Position numbers and translations under genes: made by a program. Shown one piece after another: positions 27,499 to 35,008 of a DNA stretch of 64,000 nt (position 1 is its first letter; each line of letters opens with the position of its first letter). The notes under the pieces were generated by a model. The model searched no databases and was not told the origin of the DNA. It was given only the letters and a program-made list of their open reading frames with translations. Source of the DNA: Bdellovibrio bacteriovorus (GTDB taxonomy: Bacteria > Bdellovibrionota > Bdellovibrionia > Bdellovibrionales > Bdellovibrionaceae); NCBI RefSeq assembly GCF_002208115.1, contig NZ_CP020946.1:682001-746000 (forward strand), read 5' to 3'.

Positions 27499-28410
27499 TC
27501 AGTTTCGATCGCCGAATTTCAGTTTCTCGCGCAGCAAATGGAAATAGTTGTGATTGGCTTCACGAACCATCCAGTGGTCATAACAAGAACGGCTGATGAT
27601 GACTTCGTCATCGGCCGTCAGTTCCGTCATCTTCTGTCCGTCCACGATGAAGTGGGCCTTCTGGGTTTTACCCTCCAGACGGAAAGAAAGCTCCCGGTCA
27701 TCCGGGAACAACAACGGACGGGAAGTCAGGCTGTGCGGCGCCACCGGAGTCACCACAAACACCGGGGACTCGGGATGGCAGATCGGGCCGCCCGCTGCCA
27801 GATTGTACGCCGTGGAGCCCGAAGGGCTGGCCACGATGAAACCATCGGCCTTCACCTGACTTACCAGGAATTTTTCAGAATAAATCGCCGTGTTGATCAA
27901 TTGGGACATCGAGCCCCTTTCAATCACCATGTCGTTCAGCGCATGGTACTCGGCTCGAACCTTTCCTTTGCGCAGAATTTTGGAATAGATCATGGAGCGC
28001 GGACGCTGAACCATTTTCCCTTCCAGAGTTTTTTCGATGATATCAAAGCAGGAATCCGCACTGTGAGCCGTCAGGAACCCCAAAGAGCCCATGTTAAAGC
28101 CCAGAATAGGAACACTGCGACCTTCCAGCAGGCGCACGGCGCGCAGGTAAGTCCCGTCACCGCCCAGAACGATCACCAGTTTCAGATCGTCCATGTGCTT
28201 TTTGGTTTTCGCCGCCTTTGTGCCCGCTACCACTTTCTGGTCCGGGCAGGTAAAGACGTCAAAGCCGCGTTCTTTCAAAAACTCCGCGACCTTTTTAGCC
28301 AAAGAGACCGCTTGCGCAGTCTCCAGGCGATAGACCAAACCAATGCTGCCGTTTTCTTTCAAAACCAGCTTGCTCTGTTTGTGTTCTTTGTCCATCGAAC
28401 TTTTCTTCAT
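27499..28410 (-). CDS. nadK: NAD kinase
   Basis: Phosphorylates NAD to NADP. 303 residues with the GGDG motif at 83-86 (VLGGDGTYLRA), the conserved LGFLTAHSADS block near 111-121, and DGFIVASPSGSTAYNLAAGGPI near 189-210. The start ATG overlaps the M3 peptidase stop (TAATG), so it is translationally coupled to that gene and 15 bp ahead of recN. Length and all family motifs are intact. Confidence 0.96.
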   Translation of the reverse strand: MKKSSMDKEHKQSKLVLKENGSIGLVYRLETAQAVSLAKKVAEFLKERGFDVFTCPDQKVVAGTKAAKTKKHMDDLKLVIVLGGDGTYLRAVRLLEGRSVPILGFNMGSLGFLTAHSADSCFDIIEKTLEGKMVQRPRSMIYSKILRKGKVRAEYHALNDMVIERGSMSQLINTAIYSEKFLVSQVKADGFIVASPSGSTAYNLAAGGPICHPESPVFVVTPVAPHSLTSRPLLFPDDRELSFRLEGKTQKAHFIVDGQKMTELTADDEVIISRSCYDHWMVREANHNYFHLLREKLKFGDRN

Positions 28411-30449
28411 TAAATCAGTCCATCACGACGCAAAAGAGCGTTTGGATCCGGCTCACGACCGCGGAATTTCTTGTACAAATCCATCGGGTGCTCGGTGCCA
28501 CCACGGCTCAGAACGTTGTCTTTGAACTTCTTGGCCACTTCCTGATTGAACAGGCCTTTTTCCTTGAAGTACTCAAAGGCATCCGCATCCAGAACCTCGG
28601 CCCATTTGTATGAGTAATAACCTGCAGAATAACCGCCAGCAAAGATGTGGCCGAAGCTGCAAGAAGAATTCGCGCCATCCACTTTCGGGAACAGACGGGT
28701 TTCGGCCGTTGCCAGCTCTTCAAACGCGTCCACATCCTTGATCGTGCCCGGATCGGTTGAGTGCCATGCCATGTCCATCAGACCGAACTGCAACTGACGG
28801 CAGGACATGTAACCCGCCTGGAACTTCTGGGAGCGTTTCAATTTCTCGATCAGCTCCGCCGGCATTGGTTCGTTGGTTTCGTAGTGACGGGCAAAGATGT
28901 CCAAGCCCTCTTTTTCACCCACCCAGTTTTCCATGATCTGGGAAGGAAGCTCCACGAAGTCCCAATAGACATTGGTACCGCTCAATGAAGGATACGTGCA
29001 CTCAGACAGCATGCCGTGCAAAGCGTGGCCGAACTCGTGGAACAGCGTGCGAACTTCGTCATAAGTCAAAAGTGACGGCTTGGTCGGAGTCGGCTGCGTG
29101 AAGTTGCACACGATGCTGACGTGTGGGCGTTTCATTTCGCCGTCGATCAGACCCTGTGAACGGAACTGGGTCATCCAAGCGCCGCCTTTTTTGGTCTCGC
29201 GCGGGAAGTAGTCCGTATAGAACAGACCCATGTATTTGCCAGAAGCATCTTCATAGATCTCGTAAGCTTTCACTTCCGGGTGATAGACCGGGATTTCTTT
29301 GTTTTCTTTGAAAGTCAGGCCGTAAAGTTTCTTCGCGTGTGCGAACACACCTTCAACCACGTTTTCAAGTTTGAAGTAAGGGCGCAGGTCCTCTTCGTTG
29401 AACGCGTAACGCTCTTCTTTCAGTTTTTCAGAGTAATAAGCCACGTCCCAAGGTTTGATCTCTTTCAGACCATCCAGCTTGTTCGCGAACTCTGTCAGTT
29501 CCTGAACGTCTTTCAGGCCCGCGTTCTTGGAGGCCGCCAGAAGTTTGTTCAGGAAGTCCATAACAGTTTTTGGATTTTTCGCCATACGCTCGGCCAAGAC
29601 GAAGTCAGCATGCGTGGTGAATTTCAAAACTTTCGCGCGCTTGTCACGAAGCTCAACAATTTTCAGAACGTTGGCCTGATTGTCGAACTCACCTTTGAAG
29701 GCCTTGGAAGAAAACGCTCTCCACATTTTCTCACGAAGCGCACGGTTTTTTGCGTAAGTCATGAACGGAAGGTAAGAAGGGATCTGCAGATTGAACATCC
29801 ACTTGCCGTCGTGACCTTTGGATTTCGCCAAAGCCGCCGCACCTTCCAGTGTGCCCTCAGGCAAACCCTCAACATCTTCTTTTTTATCCAAAAGCATTTC
29901 GAAAGAATTGGTCGCTTTCAAAACGTTCTCAGAGAATTTCGGACCAAGAACAGAAAGCTCCTGATCGATCTGACGAAGAACTTCCTTGTCCGCCGCATTC
30001 AGCAAAGCTCCGTTGCGAGTGAAAGACAGGTAAGTTTTTTCCAGCAGGCGAGTTTGTTCCAGATTCAGGTTCAAGGATTCACGCTTGTCATAAACAGCTT
30101 TCACACGCGCAAAGATCTCAGCATCCAAAGAGATGTCAGAACTTAAAGCCGTCAGCATCGGATAAATATCTTTAGCCAAAGCCTGAAGCGCTTCATCCGC
30201 ATGAGCCACTTCCAGGTTTGAATAGATCGTGGAAATCTGATCCGCATGAACGCTGGCCGCTTCCAAAGCCACAATGGTATTCTCAAAATCCGGAGCCGCC
30301 GGATTGGCCTTGATCTTAGCCACATTTTCTTTAGCCATCTTGATGGCTTCTTCAACCGCCGGCACATAGTGCTCAACTTTGATCAAATCAAAAGGCACTG
30401 CCTGATCTTTGTTTTTGAAGGGTTGCAAAAGAGGATTAGTCGTATTCAT
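28410..30449 (-). CDS. M3-family metallopeptidase (Dcp/oligopeptidase A type)
   Basis: 679 residues from ATG 30449, which has GGAGG six bases upstream; the more distal in-frame start at 30494 would add 15 atypical residues. The thermolysin-like zinc site is LFHEFGHALHGML (HExxH), with the third ligand Glu in YWDFVELPSQIMENW. The N-terminus NPLL..FDLIKVEHYVPAVEEA is typical of peptidyl-dipeptidase Dcp and oligopeptidase A. There is no signal peptide, so it is probably cytosolic and degrades short peptides. First gene of the operon with nadK and recN. Dcp and OpdA cannot be separated by eye. Confidence 0.9.
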   Translation of the reverse strand: MNTTNPLLQPFKNKDQAVPFDLIKVEHYVPAVEEAIKMAKENVAKIKANPAAPDFENTIVALEAASVHADQISTIYSNLEVAHADEALQALAKDIYPMLTALSSDISLDAEIFARVKAVYDKRESLNLNLEQTRLLEKTYLSFTRNGALLNAADKEVLRQIDQELSVLGPKFSENVLKATNSFEMLLDKKEDVEGLPEGTLEGAAALAKSKGHDGKWMFNLQIPSYLPFMTYAKNRALREKMWRAFSSKAFKGEFDNQANVLKIVELRDKRAKVLKFTTHADFVLAERMAKNPKTVMDFLNKLLAASKNAGLKDVQELTEFANKLDGLKEIKPWDVAYYSEKLKEERYAFNEEDLRPYFKLENVVEGVFAHAKKLYGLTFKENKEIPVYHPEVKAYEIYEDASGKYMGLFYTDYFPRETKKGGAWMTQFRSQGLIDGEMKRPHVSIVCNFTQPTPTKPSLLTYDEVRTLFHEFGHALHGMLSECTYPSLSGTNVYWDFVELPSQIMENWVGEKEGLDIFARHYETNEPMPAELIEKLKRSQKFQAGYMSCRQLQFGLMDMAWHSTDPGTIKDVDAFEELATAETRLFPKVDGANSSCSFGHIFAGGYSAGYYSYKWAEVLDADAFEYFKEKGLFNQEVAKKFKDNVLSRGGTEHPMDLYKKFRGREPDPNALLRRDGLI

Positions 30450-30650
30450 AGGAACCTCCATGGATAGAGTAAAAACACCCTTCTTTTCTTCCATGAAACC
30501 CCTGCGAAATAAAGCGAAAAACCCGGATAAAAAAATGACTCAACCCGACGCCACCAGACGGGTCAAACGACAGTACTTTTTAGCTCCCAAACCTCGACGA
30601 AGACCACCCACAGCCCAAACTGTGAGGACTGTGAATAATGCAGGAATGAG

Positions 30651-30867
30651 CACCAAAGGGGACTTTCAAGTTTTTTACCCGAACAAGCCGGGAAAGAGGC
30701 ATTGGGGAGAGGGGGGAAGGCTTTATTGGGGCCTCCGGCCCAGGGATGGTCGCGAAGCGAGTGCCGGCAGAGGGCAGGAGCCCGTGCCCCAAGAAAGCCT
30801 TCCCCCCTCTCCCCAAGGCCGCCTTCTAAAATTCACTTCGGGTAAAAATGGAAAGCCCCCTTTGGTG
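30651..30867. repeat. 217-bp nested palindrome
   Basis: The outer arms 30651-30667 and 30851-30867 are complementary at 16 of 17 positions (CACCAAAGGGGACTTTC type). Next come 30672-30683 with 30837-30848 (TTTTTACCCGAA and its complement). Perfect 23-bp inner arms lie at 30702-30724 and 30794-30816 (G-rich, TTGGGGAGAG start). After one mismatch a further perfect 7 bp pairs 30726-30732 with 30786-30792. The 53-base apex also has TCGC-GAA-GCGA. The region could be a structured RNA, a MITE-like element or a REP cluster. No target duplication is evident at the ends. Confidence 0.85.
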
Positions 30868-30883
30868 GTTATTCCAAAGGGGG
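30855..30883 (-). terminator. Rho-independent terminator of the Cys-rich lipoprotein gene
   Basis: GCCCCCTTTGG (30855-30865) pairs with CCAAAGGGGGC (30873-30883), an 11-bp stem with a 7-nt loop. On the minus strand it is followed by TTTCCATTTTT. The distal arm is also the outer arm of the 217-bp palindrome, so the two structures are mutually exclusive. Confidence 0.8.
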
Positions 30884-30936
30884 CGTATGATGCGGCATAT
30901 TAGTCCGTTAAAACGGTCGAGAAGTGCCGCGCCTCT

Positions 30937-31521
30937 CTAGTTTTTAACACAAACTCCAAGATTCGAACCGGACAGAACTTGACGGCATGTCGCCCCGACA
31001 CCGCAAGTGTTCCCTTGGCTCAAAACGCAGCTCTGAGTGAGGGTCTGAGAGCAGCTGGAGAAGCTGTTAGAATTCGTTGGAATATTGGAGTACTGCGGAT
31101 GATTGATCGTCATCTGCGGAGCTGACGGAATGGACATGTAGCCGAAGCCCCAGCCGTATCCGTAAGACCAGAAGAAATAGTCATTCCAGTAAGGCATGAT
31201 CAGTTGTTGCTGAACGCAGCCCAAACCAAATGTGCCGTTGTAAGTTGGCAGATAGCCATTCGGGCAACCACAGAACCCTTGCTGAGCAAAGATAGTCGAA
31301 TAGTTGTAGGCATAATTGTACAGGCCCGGATAAGGGATGAAACCCGAATAGTTGTAATAAGCGGTGTTATTACAATACGAAGTTCCGTTGATGCAGTTTA
31401 GCTGCAACGGTGTGGTCGCGATCTGACCGGGATTGGTCACGGTGTTGTTTCCACCATTGTTATCCGGTTGGCAGGCTGCCAACGCAAATACCGTCAGAAC
31501 CATAGTTATGAGCTTTTTCAT
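30937..31521 (-). CDS. Tyr/Asn/Cys-rich lipoprotein, function unknown
   Basis: 194 residues with a lipobox (ALAAC, Cys17) and GGGAGT before the ATG. The mature protein is unusually rich in Tyr, Asn, Gly and Pro, with an aromatic block YWNDYFFWSYGYGWGFGYM near 110-128. Cysteine motifs (NCINGTSYC, CGCPNGYLP, SCSQTLTQSC, CGVGATC) suggest several disulfides, as in small extracellular modules. No family is recognised. It is probably outer-membrane or surface anchored. A terminator lies downstream and a divergent gene (31779) upstream. Confidence 0.65.
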   Translation of the reverse strand: MKKLITMVLTVFALAACQPDNNGGNNTVTNPGQIATTPLQLNCINGTSYCNNTAYYNYSGFIPYPGLYNYAYNYSTIFAQQGFCGCPNGYLPTYNGTFGLGCVQQQLIMPYWNDYFFWSYGYGWGFGYMSIPSAPQMTINHPQYSNIPTNSNSFSSCSQTLTQSCVLSQGNTCGVGATCRQVLSGSNLGVCVKN

Positions 31522-31695
31522 AAAGCACTCCCAAGGTTAAAAAATCTTTCAACAATGCCTAGGACTCCAAGTTCTGTGCCTTATGAGTTTTTATTCAGGA
31601 GCCTTATATTCGATTTCAGGGCGGGTTTTTACAATTTCGGGGCCAAAAAGCGTCACCTTGCGCCGCGAAAGGTTCCCGATATGAGATGGCGGCGA

Positions 31696-31735
31696 GGGTG
31701 GGAAATTTGGGGATTTTGGGGGTTGGCAGATGGGG
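31696..31735 (+). promoter_or_regulatory. Run of G-tracts (possible G-quadruplex) before the AMIN-like gene
   Basis: Five G-tracts of 3-5 G (at 31696, 31700, 31709, 31718 and 31732) lie within 40 bp, about 45 bp before the start of the exporter operon, with loops of 1-9 bases. A short GGGGA-GT-TCCCC hairpin (31732-31743) follows. This pattern can fold as a quadruplex in DNA or mRNA. No regulator is implied. Confidence 0.35.
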
Positions 31736-31778
31736 AGTTCCCCTTTAGGCTTAAGGATATGTTCGAAGGGAGTCGATC

Positions 31779-32294
31779 ATGAAGAAGTACATTGGATGTG
31801 TATTGGCCGCTCTATTGGCGTTGCCTGCTCAAGGCGCAATTTCTAAGCAAAAAGCAAAACCTGCTGCTTCCAAAATTCTTTCTGGTGAAGGCGTCAGCTT
31901 CGGTGGTCTTGCCGGAACCGGTTTCACTTTGATGGATGTTCGCCGTACTGCAGATGCAGGTAAAAAAGTTGAGCGCATCGTGATTGATGTCGGTGATATC
32001 AACGGCGGCATGCTGCGTGGCTGGCCGGGCTATTACTATGCAGAGCTGAAGAAAAATCCTCAGCGTCTGGTGGTGGACTTTGCCCAGATGCCGAATGCCA
32101 ACATCGATCAAAAGCGTTTGAATGACCGTCTGAAAGGTTCTTTGGCCGTGGTGAAAACCAACATGAGTCTGGATCCCGTCGACAGTTCTTTGAACCTGAC
32201 CCTGGATCTGAAAAAGAACACCAAAGTTCGTGTCTATCAGGTCGCCGGCAAGAAAAGCACCAGCAAGGTCGTTATTGACCTGATCGCGGAGTAG
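31779..32294 (+). CDS. Periplasmic AMIN-like domain protein
   Basis: 171 residues with a signal peptide (about 1-19, AQG). The mature part resembles the AMIN domain: LMDVRRTADAGKKVERIVIDVGD, LRGWPGYYYAELKKNPQRLVVDFAQMPNA and a terminal KVRVYQVAGKKSTSKVVIDL. AMIN domains localise proteins by binding peptidoglycan or envelope structures. GGGAG lies six bases before ATG. First gene of a four-gene unit with an outer-membrane barrel two bases downstream and an ABC transporter, suggesting it is a periplasmic part of an export machine. Confidence 0.68.
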   Translation: MKKYIGCVLAALLALPAQGAISKQKAKPAASKILSGEGVSFGGLAGTGFTLMDVRRTADAGKKVERIVIDVGDINGGMLRGWPGYYYAELKKNPQRLVVDFAQMPNANIDQKRLNDRLKGSLAVVKTNMSLDPVDSSLNLTLDLKKNTKVRVYQVAGKKSTSKVVIDLIAE

Positions 32295-32296
32295 TC

Positions 32297-33052
32297 GTGA
32301 TCGTGCGGGGACTTCTTTTCGCGGCACTGCTGATTTCTGCAACTTCGGCGCAGGCCCGTGTTTTTAATATCAACAATGAAACCTTCGCCGCCTATTTTGA
32401 CGTGTCGGCGGGACCTTCCACTATCGGCACCGGCGCCTTCGATGGCGAAGCCACCGGGCTGAGCTACAGTGGGGGAGCCGGCTACAATTACAGTGGCGAG
32501 TTTGGTTTCCTGTATACGCGTCAGTACATGAGTCTGCGTTTCGGTCTTGAGATCATCAGACCCAGCGCCATCGAAGGCTCTTCTGCGACCAACGCCTCTG
32601 AAACAGAGCTGTACACCGCAGACAGCCAGATTCTGGGTTATGCCCCAAAGCTGGGGGTTGAATTCAATCTGCAAAGCAATGCACGCTCGCGGTCCTTTGT
32701 GGCTTTGGGTGTGGGTGCTGCCAGTGTGACCATGAAAAACAGCTACACGCTGACAACAGACGGGCAGACTGCTTTTCCGGGTGTTTCCAATCATGATGTG
32801 GAAGCCAAAGGGTCTGCCACTTTGCTGAATGCCTCTTTGGGCTACGAGGGACTTTTGACTGACACCACCACCATTGTTGTGGAAATGGGGTATCGTCAAC
32901 TGAATATCGACAATCTGGAGTACACCAAGTCTGTCACCACTTTCAAAGGTCCGGTGAACAGCGGCGACAAAGTCACCACAGCCGCAGGCGAACAGCGTGA
33001 TCTGAATTTGTCCGGCGCCTTTATCGCCATCGGCTTCCGCTTCTATCTTTAA
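32297..33052 (+). CDS. Outer-membrane beta-barrel protein in ABC operon
   Basis: 251 residues from GTG 32297, two bases after the preceding stop, with a signal peptide (about 1-18, AQA). The mature part shows alternating aromatic strands (YNYSGEFGFLYTRQYMSLRFGLEIIRP, SRSFVALGVGAASVTM) and a C-terminal barrel strand ending FRFYL. No specific family is evident beyond OMP_b-brl type. The gene order AMIN-like, barrel, LolD-like ATPase, FtsX permease points to a trans-envelope pathway, with this as the outer-membrane part. Confidence 0.72.
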   Translation: MIVRGLLFAALLISATSAQARVFNINNETFAAYFDVSAGPSTIGTGAFDGEATGLSYSGGAGYNYSGEFGFLYTRQYMSLRFGLEIIRPSAIEGSSATNASETELYTADSQILGYAPKLGVEFNLQSNARSRSFVALGVGAASVTMKNSYTLTTDGQTAFPGVSNHDVEAKGSATLLNASLGYEGLLTDTTTIVVEMGYRQLNIDNLEYTKSVTTFKGPVNSGDKVTTAAGEQRDLNLSGAFIAIGFRFYL

Positions 33053-33070
33053 CTTCAAGGAGTCAGCAAC

Positions 33071-33766
33071 ATGAGTGCTCTGTATCGTCTTAAGGGCCTG
33101 GAATATTCATACCTTTGGAACGGCAAGCAAGTGCCGGTTTTGAAAGGCATTGATCTGGAACTGGAAAAAGGCTGTTTCACCTGTATCGTAGGCCCGAGCG
33201 GAACCGGAAAAACCACGTTGCTGAATCTTCTGGGTCTGATTGATACCCCCAGCAATGGACACCTTGAGTTTGCGGGTGAAGACGTCACTCATCTTCCTGA
33301 ATCTGAAAAAGAAAACGTGCGCCTGCACAAGGTTGGATTCATCTTTCAGTCCTTTTATTTGATACCCACTTTGACAGTGCTTGAAAATACCTCTTATTTC
33401 CTGCCTTCGCTGGGTTACAACCACGCCAATGCCCAGAAGGTGGCGATGGAAACGCTGGATTTGTTGGGACTTGCCGATCACGCCAAGAAAAAGCCGCTGG
33501 AGCTTTCCGGTGGTCAACGTCAGCGTGTGGCCATTGCCCGCGCGATTGCAAAAAAACCTGCCGTGGTGCTGGCCGATGAGCCGACGGCGAATCTGGATTC
33601 GGTGACGGCGGAAAAAACCATCAACGCCTTCAAAGAACTTCAGAAATCTGAAAACACCAGCTTCATTTTCTCGACTCACGATTCACATCTGGTGAGTTTC
33701 GCCAAATCCGTGTACCGCATGAAAGACGGCATGATCGACAACACGAAAAACCAGGAGGCTGAATAA
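33071..33766 (+). CDS. ABC transporter ATPase, LolD/MacB type
   Basis: 231 residues. Walker A GPSGTGKTT is at 41-49, the Q-loop FIFQSFYLIPTLTVLEN near 92-108, the signature LSGGQRQRVAIARA near 141-154, and Walker B VVLADEPTANLDS near 159-171. The Q-loop/PTLTVLEN type marks the MacB/LolD/FtsE branch, whose partners are FtsX-fold permeases. The stop overlaps the permease start (TAATG). These transporters extract lipoproteins or drive periplasmic processes rather than import. The substrate is not known. Confidence 0.93.
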   Translation: MSALYRLKGLEYSYLWNGKQVPVLKGIDLELEKGCFTCIVGPSGTGKTTLLNLLGLIDTPSNGHLEFAGEDVTHLPESEKENVRLHKVGFIFQSFYLIPTLTVLENTSYFLPSLGYNHANAQKVAMETLDLLGLADHAKKKPLELSGGQRQRVAIARAIAKKPAVVLADEPTANLDSVTAEKTINAFKELQKSENTSFIFSTHDSHLVSFAKSVYRMKDGMIDNTKNQEAE

Positions 33767-34974
33767 TGTTGGAACTGTTGAAAATCTCCTGGCGCAATCT
33801 GTTCAGAAATCCTCGTCGCACCTGGGCCAGCCTTTGTACGGTGGCTTTGGGGGCTGCAGGCTTGTTGATTTATCAGGGCTTTAACACCGGCGTGATGAAC
33901 CAGTACCGCGAAAACGTCATTCATGGATACTACGGTTATGGTCAGGTGTTCCCGCAGAACTATTTCGGCAAAGTTCACGAAACCCCGTGGAAGCTGTGGT
34001 TTGAAAATGCCGATGAAATCGAAAAGCAGATCCGCAGTTCTGCATCTGTGACGGAAGTCTTCCCGCGCGTGTCGTTTTATTCTTTTATCGTCAAGGGCGG
34101 CATCACCTTGGGTGGTAAAGGCGAAGGGGTGATTCCAGAGCGTGAAAACAAGTTCTTCACGGAAATGAACTTCATCGAAGGCCACGACTTGCAAGGACAG
34201 GATCAAATCATTCTTGGCAAAGGTCTGGCGGAAAGCATCGACGCGAAAACCGGGGATGTGGTGACTTTGCTGACCCAGACTGTGAATGGTCAACTAAATG
34301 GGGCGGACCTGACCGTGGCCGGGATCTTCTTTACCGGAAAGAAAGTCATCGATGATTCCTTCTATCGTGTCGATCTGAAGCAGGCGCAGGCGCTGCTTGA
34401 TACCACTCGTGTTGAGATGTTCTCGTTGGCAACAAAGGGTGTGGAAGCTTGGCCGTCGGTGGATGCGGATTTGCGCAAAGCCAATCCGTCTTTGGAGGCG
34501 GTGCCCTTTGAGATTCTGGACAAGAACTACTATCAGAACTCGGTGGACTTCCTGAATGCGCAGTTCTCCTTCATCCGATCCATCATTCTGGTGATTGTGG
34601 CGATGGGGATCTTTAATGTGATCTCCACAGGCTTGCTGGAAAGAGCGGGCGAGATGGGCGCTCTTCGTGCTAATGGTGAAAAGCGCAGCCGTCTGTTTAA
34701 GATCCTGATGATCGAAAACAGTTTGCTTGGCATTTTGGGCGGTTTCCTGGGTATTTGTATTGCGGTTGTAGTGGATGCGACCCTGCTTCGCCAGGGGATT
34801 CCGATGCCACCGGCTCCGGGGATCACCCGTCAGTTCTTTGTATTCCTGGATATTCAGCCCAGCCACTATCTGCAGGCGCTGCTGTTGCCGATGATCGCGA
34901 CAGTGGTGGCAAGTTTGTGGCCGGTGCGAAAGCTTCTGAAGAAATCAATCCCGGAACTTCTGCGTTCCACATAA
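33766..34974 (+). CDS. FtsX-fold ABC permease (LolC/MacB type)
   Basis: 402 residues. TM1 is at about 16-36, a periplasmic MacB-type domain of about 230 residues follows, and three more membrane segments lie near 270-290, 320-345 and 365-390. The FtsX domain includes FIRSIILVIVAMGIFNVISTGLLERAGEMGALRANGEKR, a classic MacB/LolC coupling-helix region. One permease gene is present, so it probably acts as a homodimer with the upstream ATPase. It could move lipoprotein or lipid to the LolA-like carrier encoded downstream at 41130; this link is inferred from content, not adjacency. Confidence 0.9.
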   Translation: MLELLKISWRNLFRNPRRTWASLCTVALGAAGLLIYQGFNTGVMNQYRENVIHGYYGYGQVFPQNYFGKVHETPWKLWFENADEIEKQIRSSASVTEVFPRVSFYSFIVKGGITLGGKGEGVIPERENKFFTEMNFIEGHDLQGQDQIILGKGLAESIDAKTGDVVTLLTQTVNGQLNGADLTVAGIFFTGKKVIDDSFYRVDLKQAQALLDTTRVEMFSLATKGVEAWPSVDADLRKANPSLEAVPFEILDKNYYQNSVDFLNAQFSFIRSIILVIVAMGIFNVISTGLLERAGEMGALRANGEKRSRLFKILMIENSLLGILGGFLGICIAVVVDATLLRQGIPMPPAPGITRQFFVFLDIQPSHYLQALLLPMIATVVASLWPVRKLLKKSIPELLRST

Positions 34975-34977
34975 AAC

Positions 34978-35008
34978 GAAAAAAAGCGGCTGTTAAGCCG
35001 CTTTTTTT
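34978..35008. terminator. Bidirectional Rho-independent terminator
   Basis: AGCGGCT (34985-34991), loop GTTA, AGCCGCT (34996-35002), flanked by A-rich and T-rich runs. It separates the permease gene from the converging beta-propeller pseudogene. Confidence 0.9.

Larger units (their letters stand above)
30450..30936. other. 487-bp intergenic region without a credible gene
   Basis: It lies between the stop of the Cys-rich lipoprotein gene (minus) and the start of the M3 peptidase (minus). It contains the terminator of the lipoprotein gene (30855-30883), a 217-bp nested palindrome (30651-30867), and about 200 bp (30450-30650) that should carry the M3 operon promoter but shows no clear element. 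The open frame running through it on the plus strand has no ribosome binding site and follows the palindrome composition, so it is not called. Confidence 0.6.

Noticed and set aside
30651-30867. c-di-GMP (GEMM) riboswitch
   Set aside because: The apex holds a CCTCCGGCC string reminiscent of GEMM, but the conserved GCAAA/tetraloop-receptor pattern is missing.
30409-30903. Plus-strand open frame of 164 codons across the gene gap
   Set aside because: It runs through the 217-bp palindrome, has no ribosome binding site and overlaps the M3 peptidase start.
30958-30978. tRNA-like GATTCGAACC segment
   Set aside because: It is coding sequence at the end of the Cys-rich lipoprotein gene and no acceptor or anticodon stem surrounds it.
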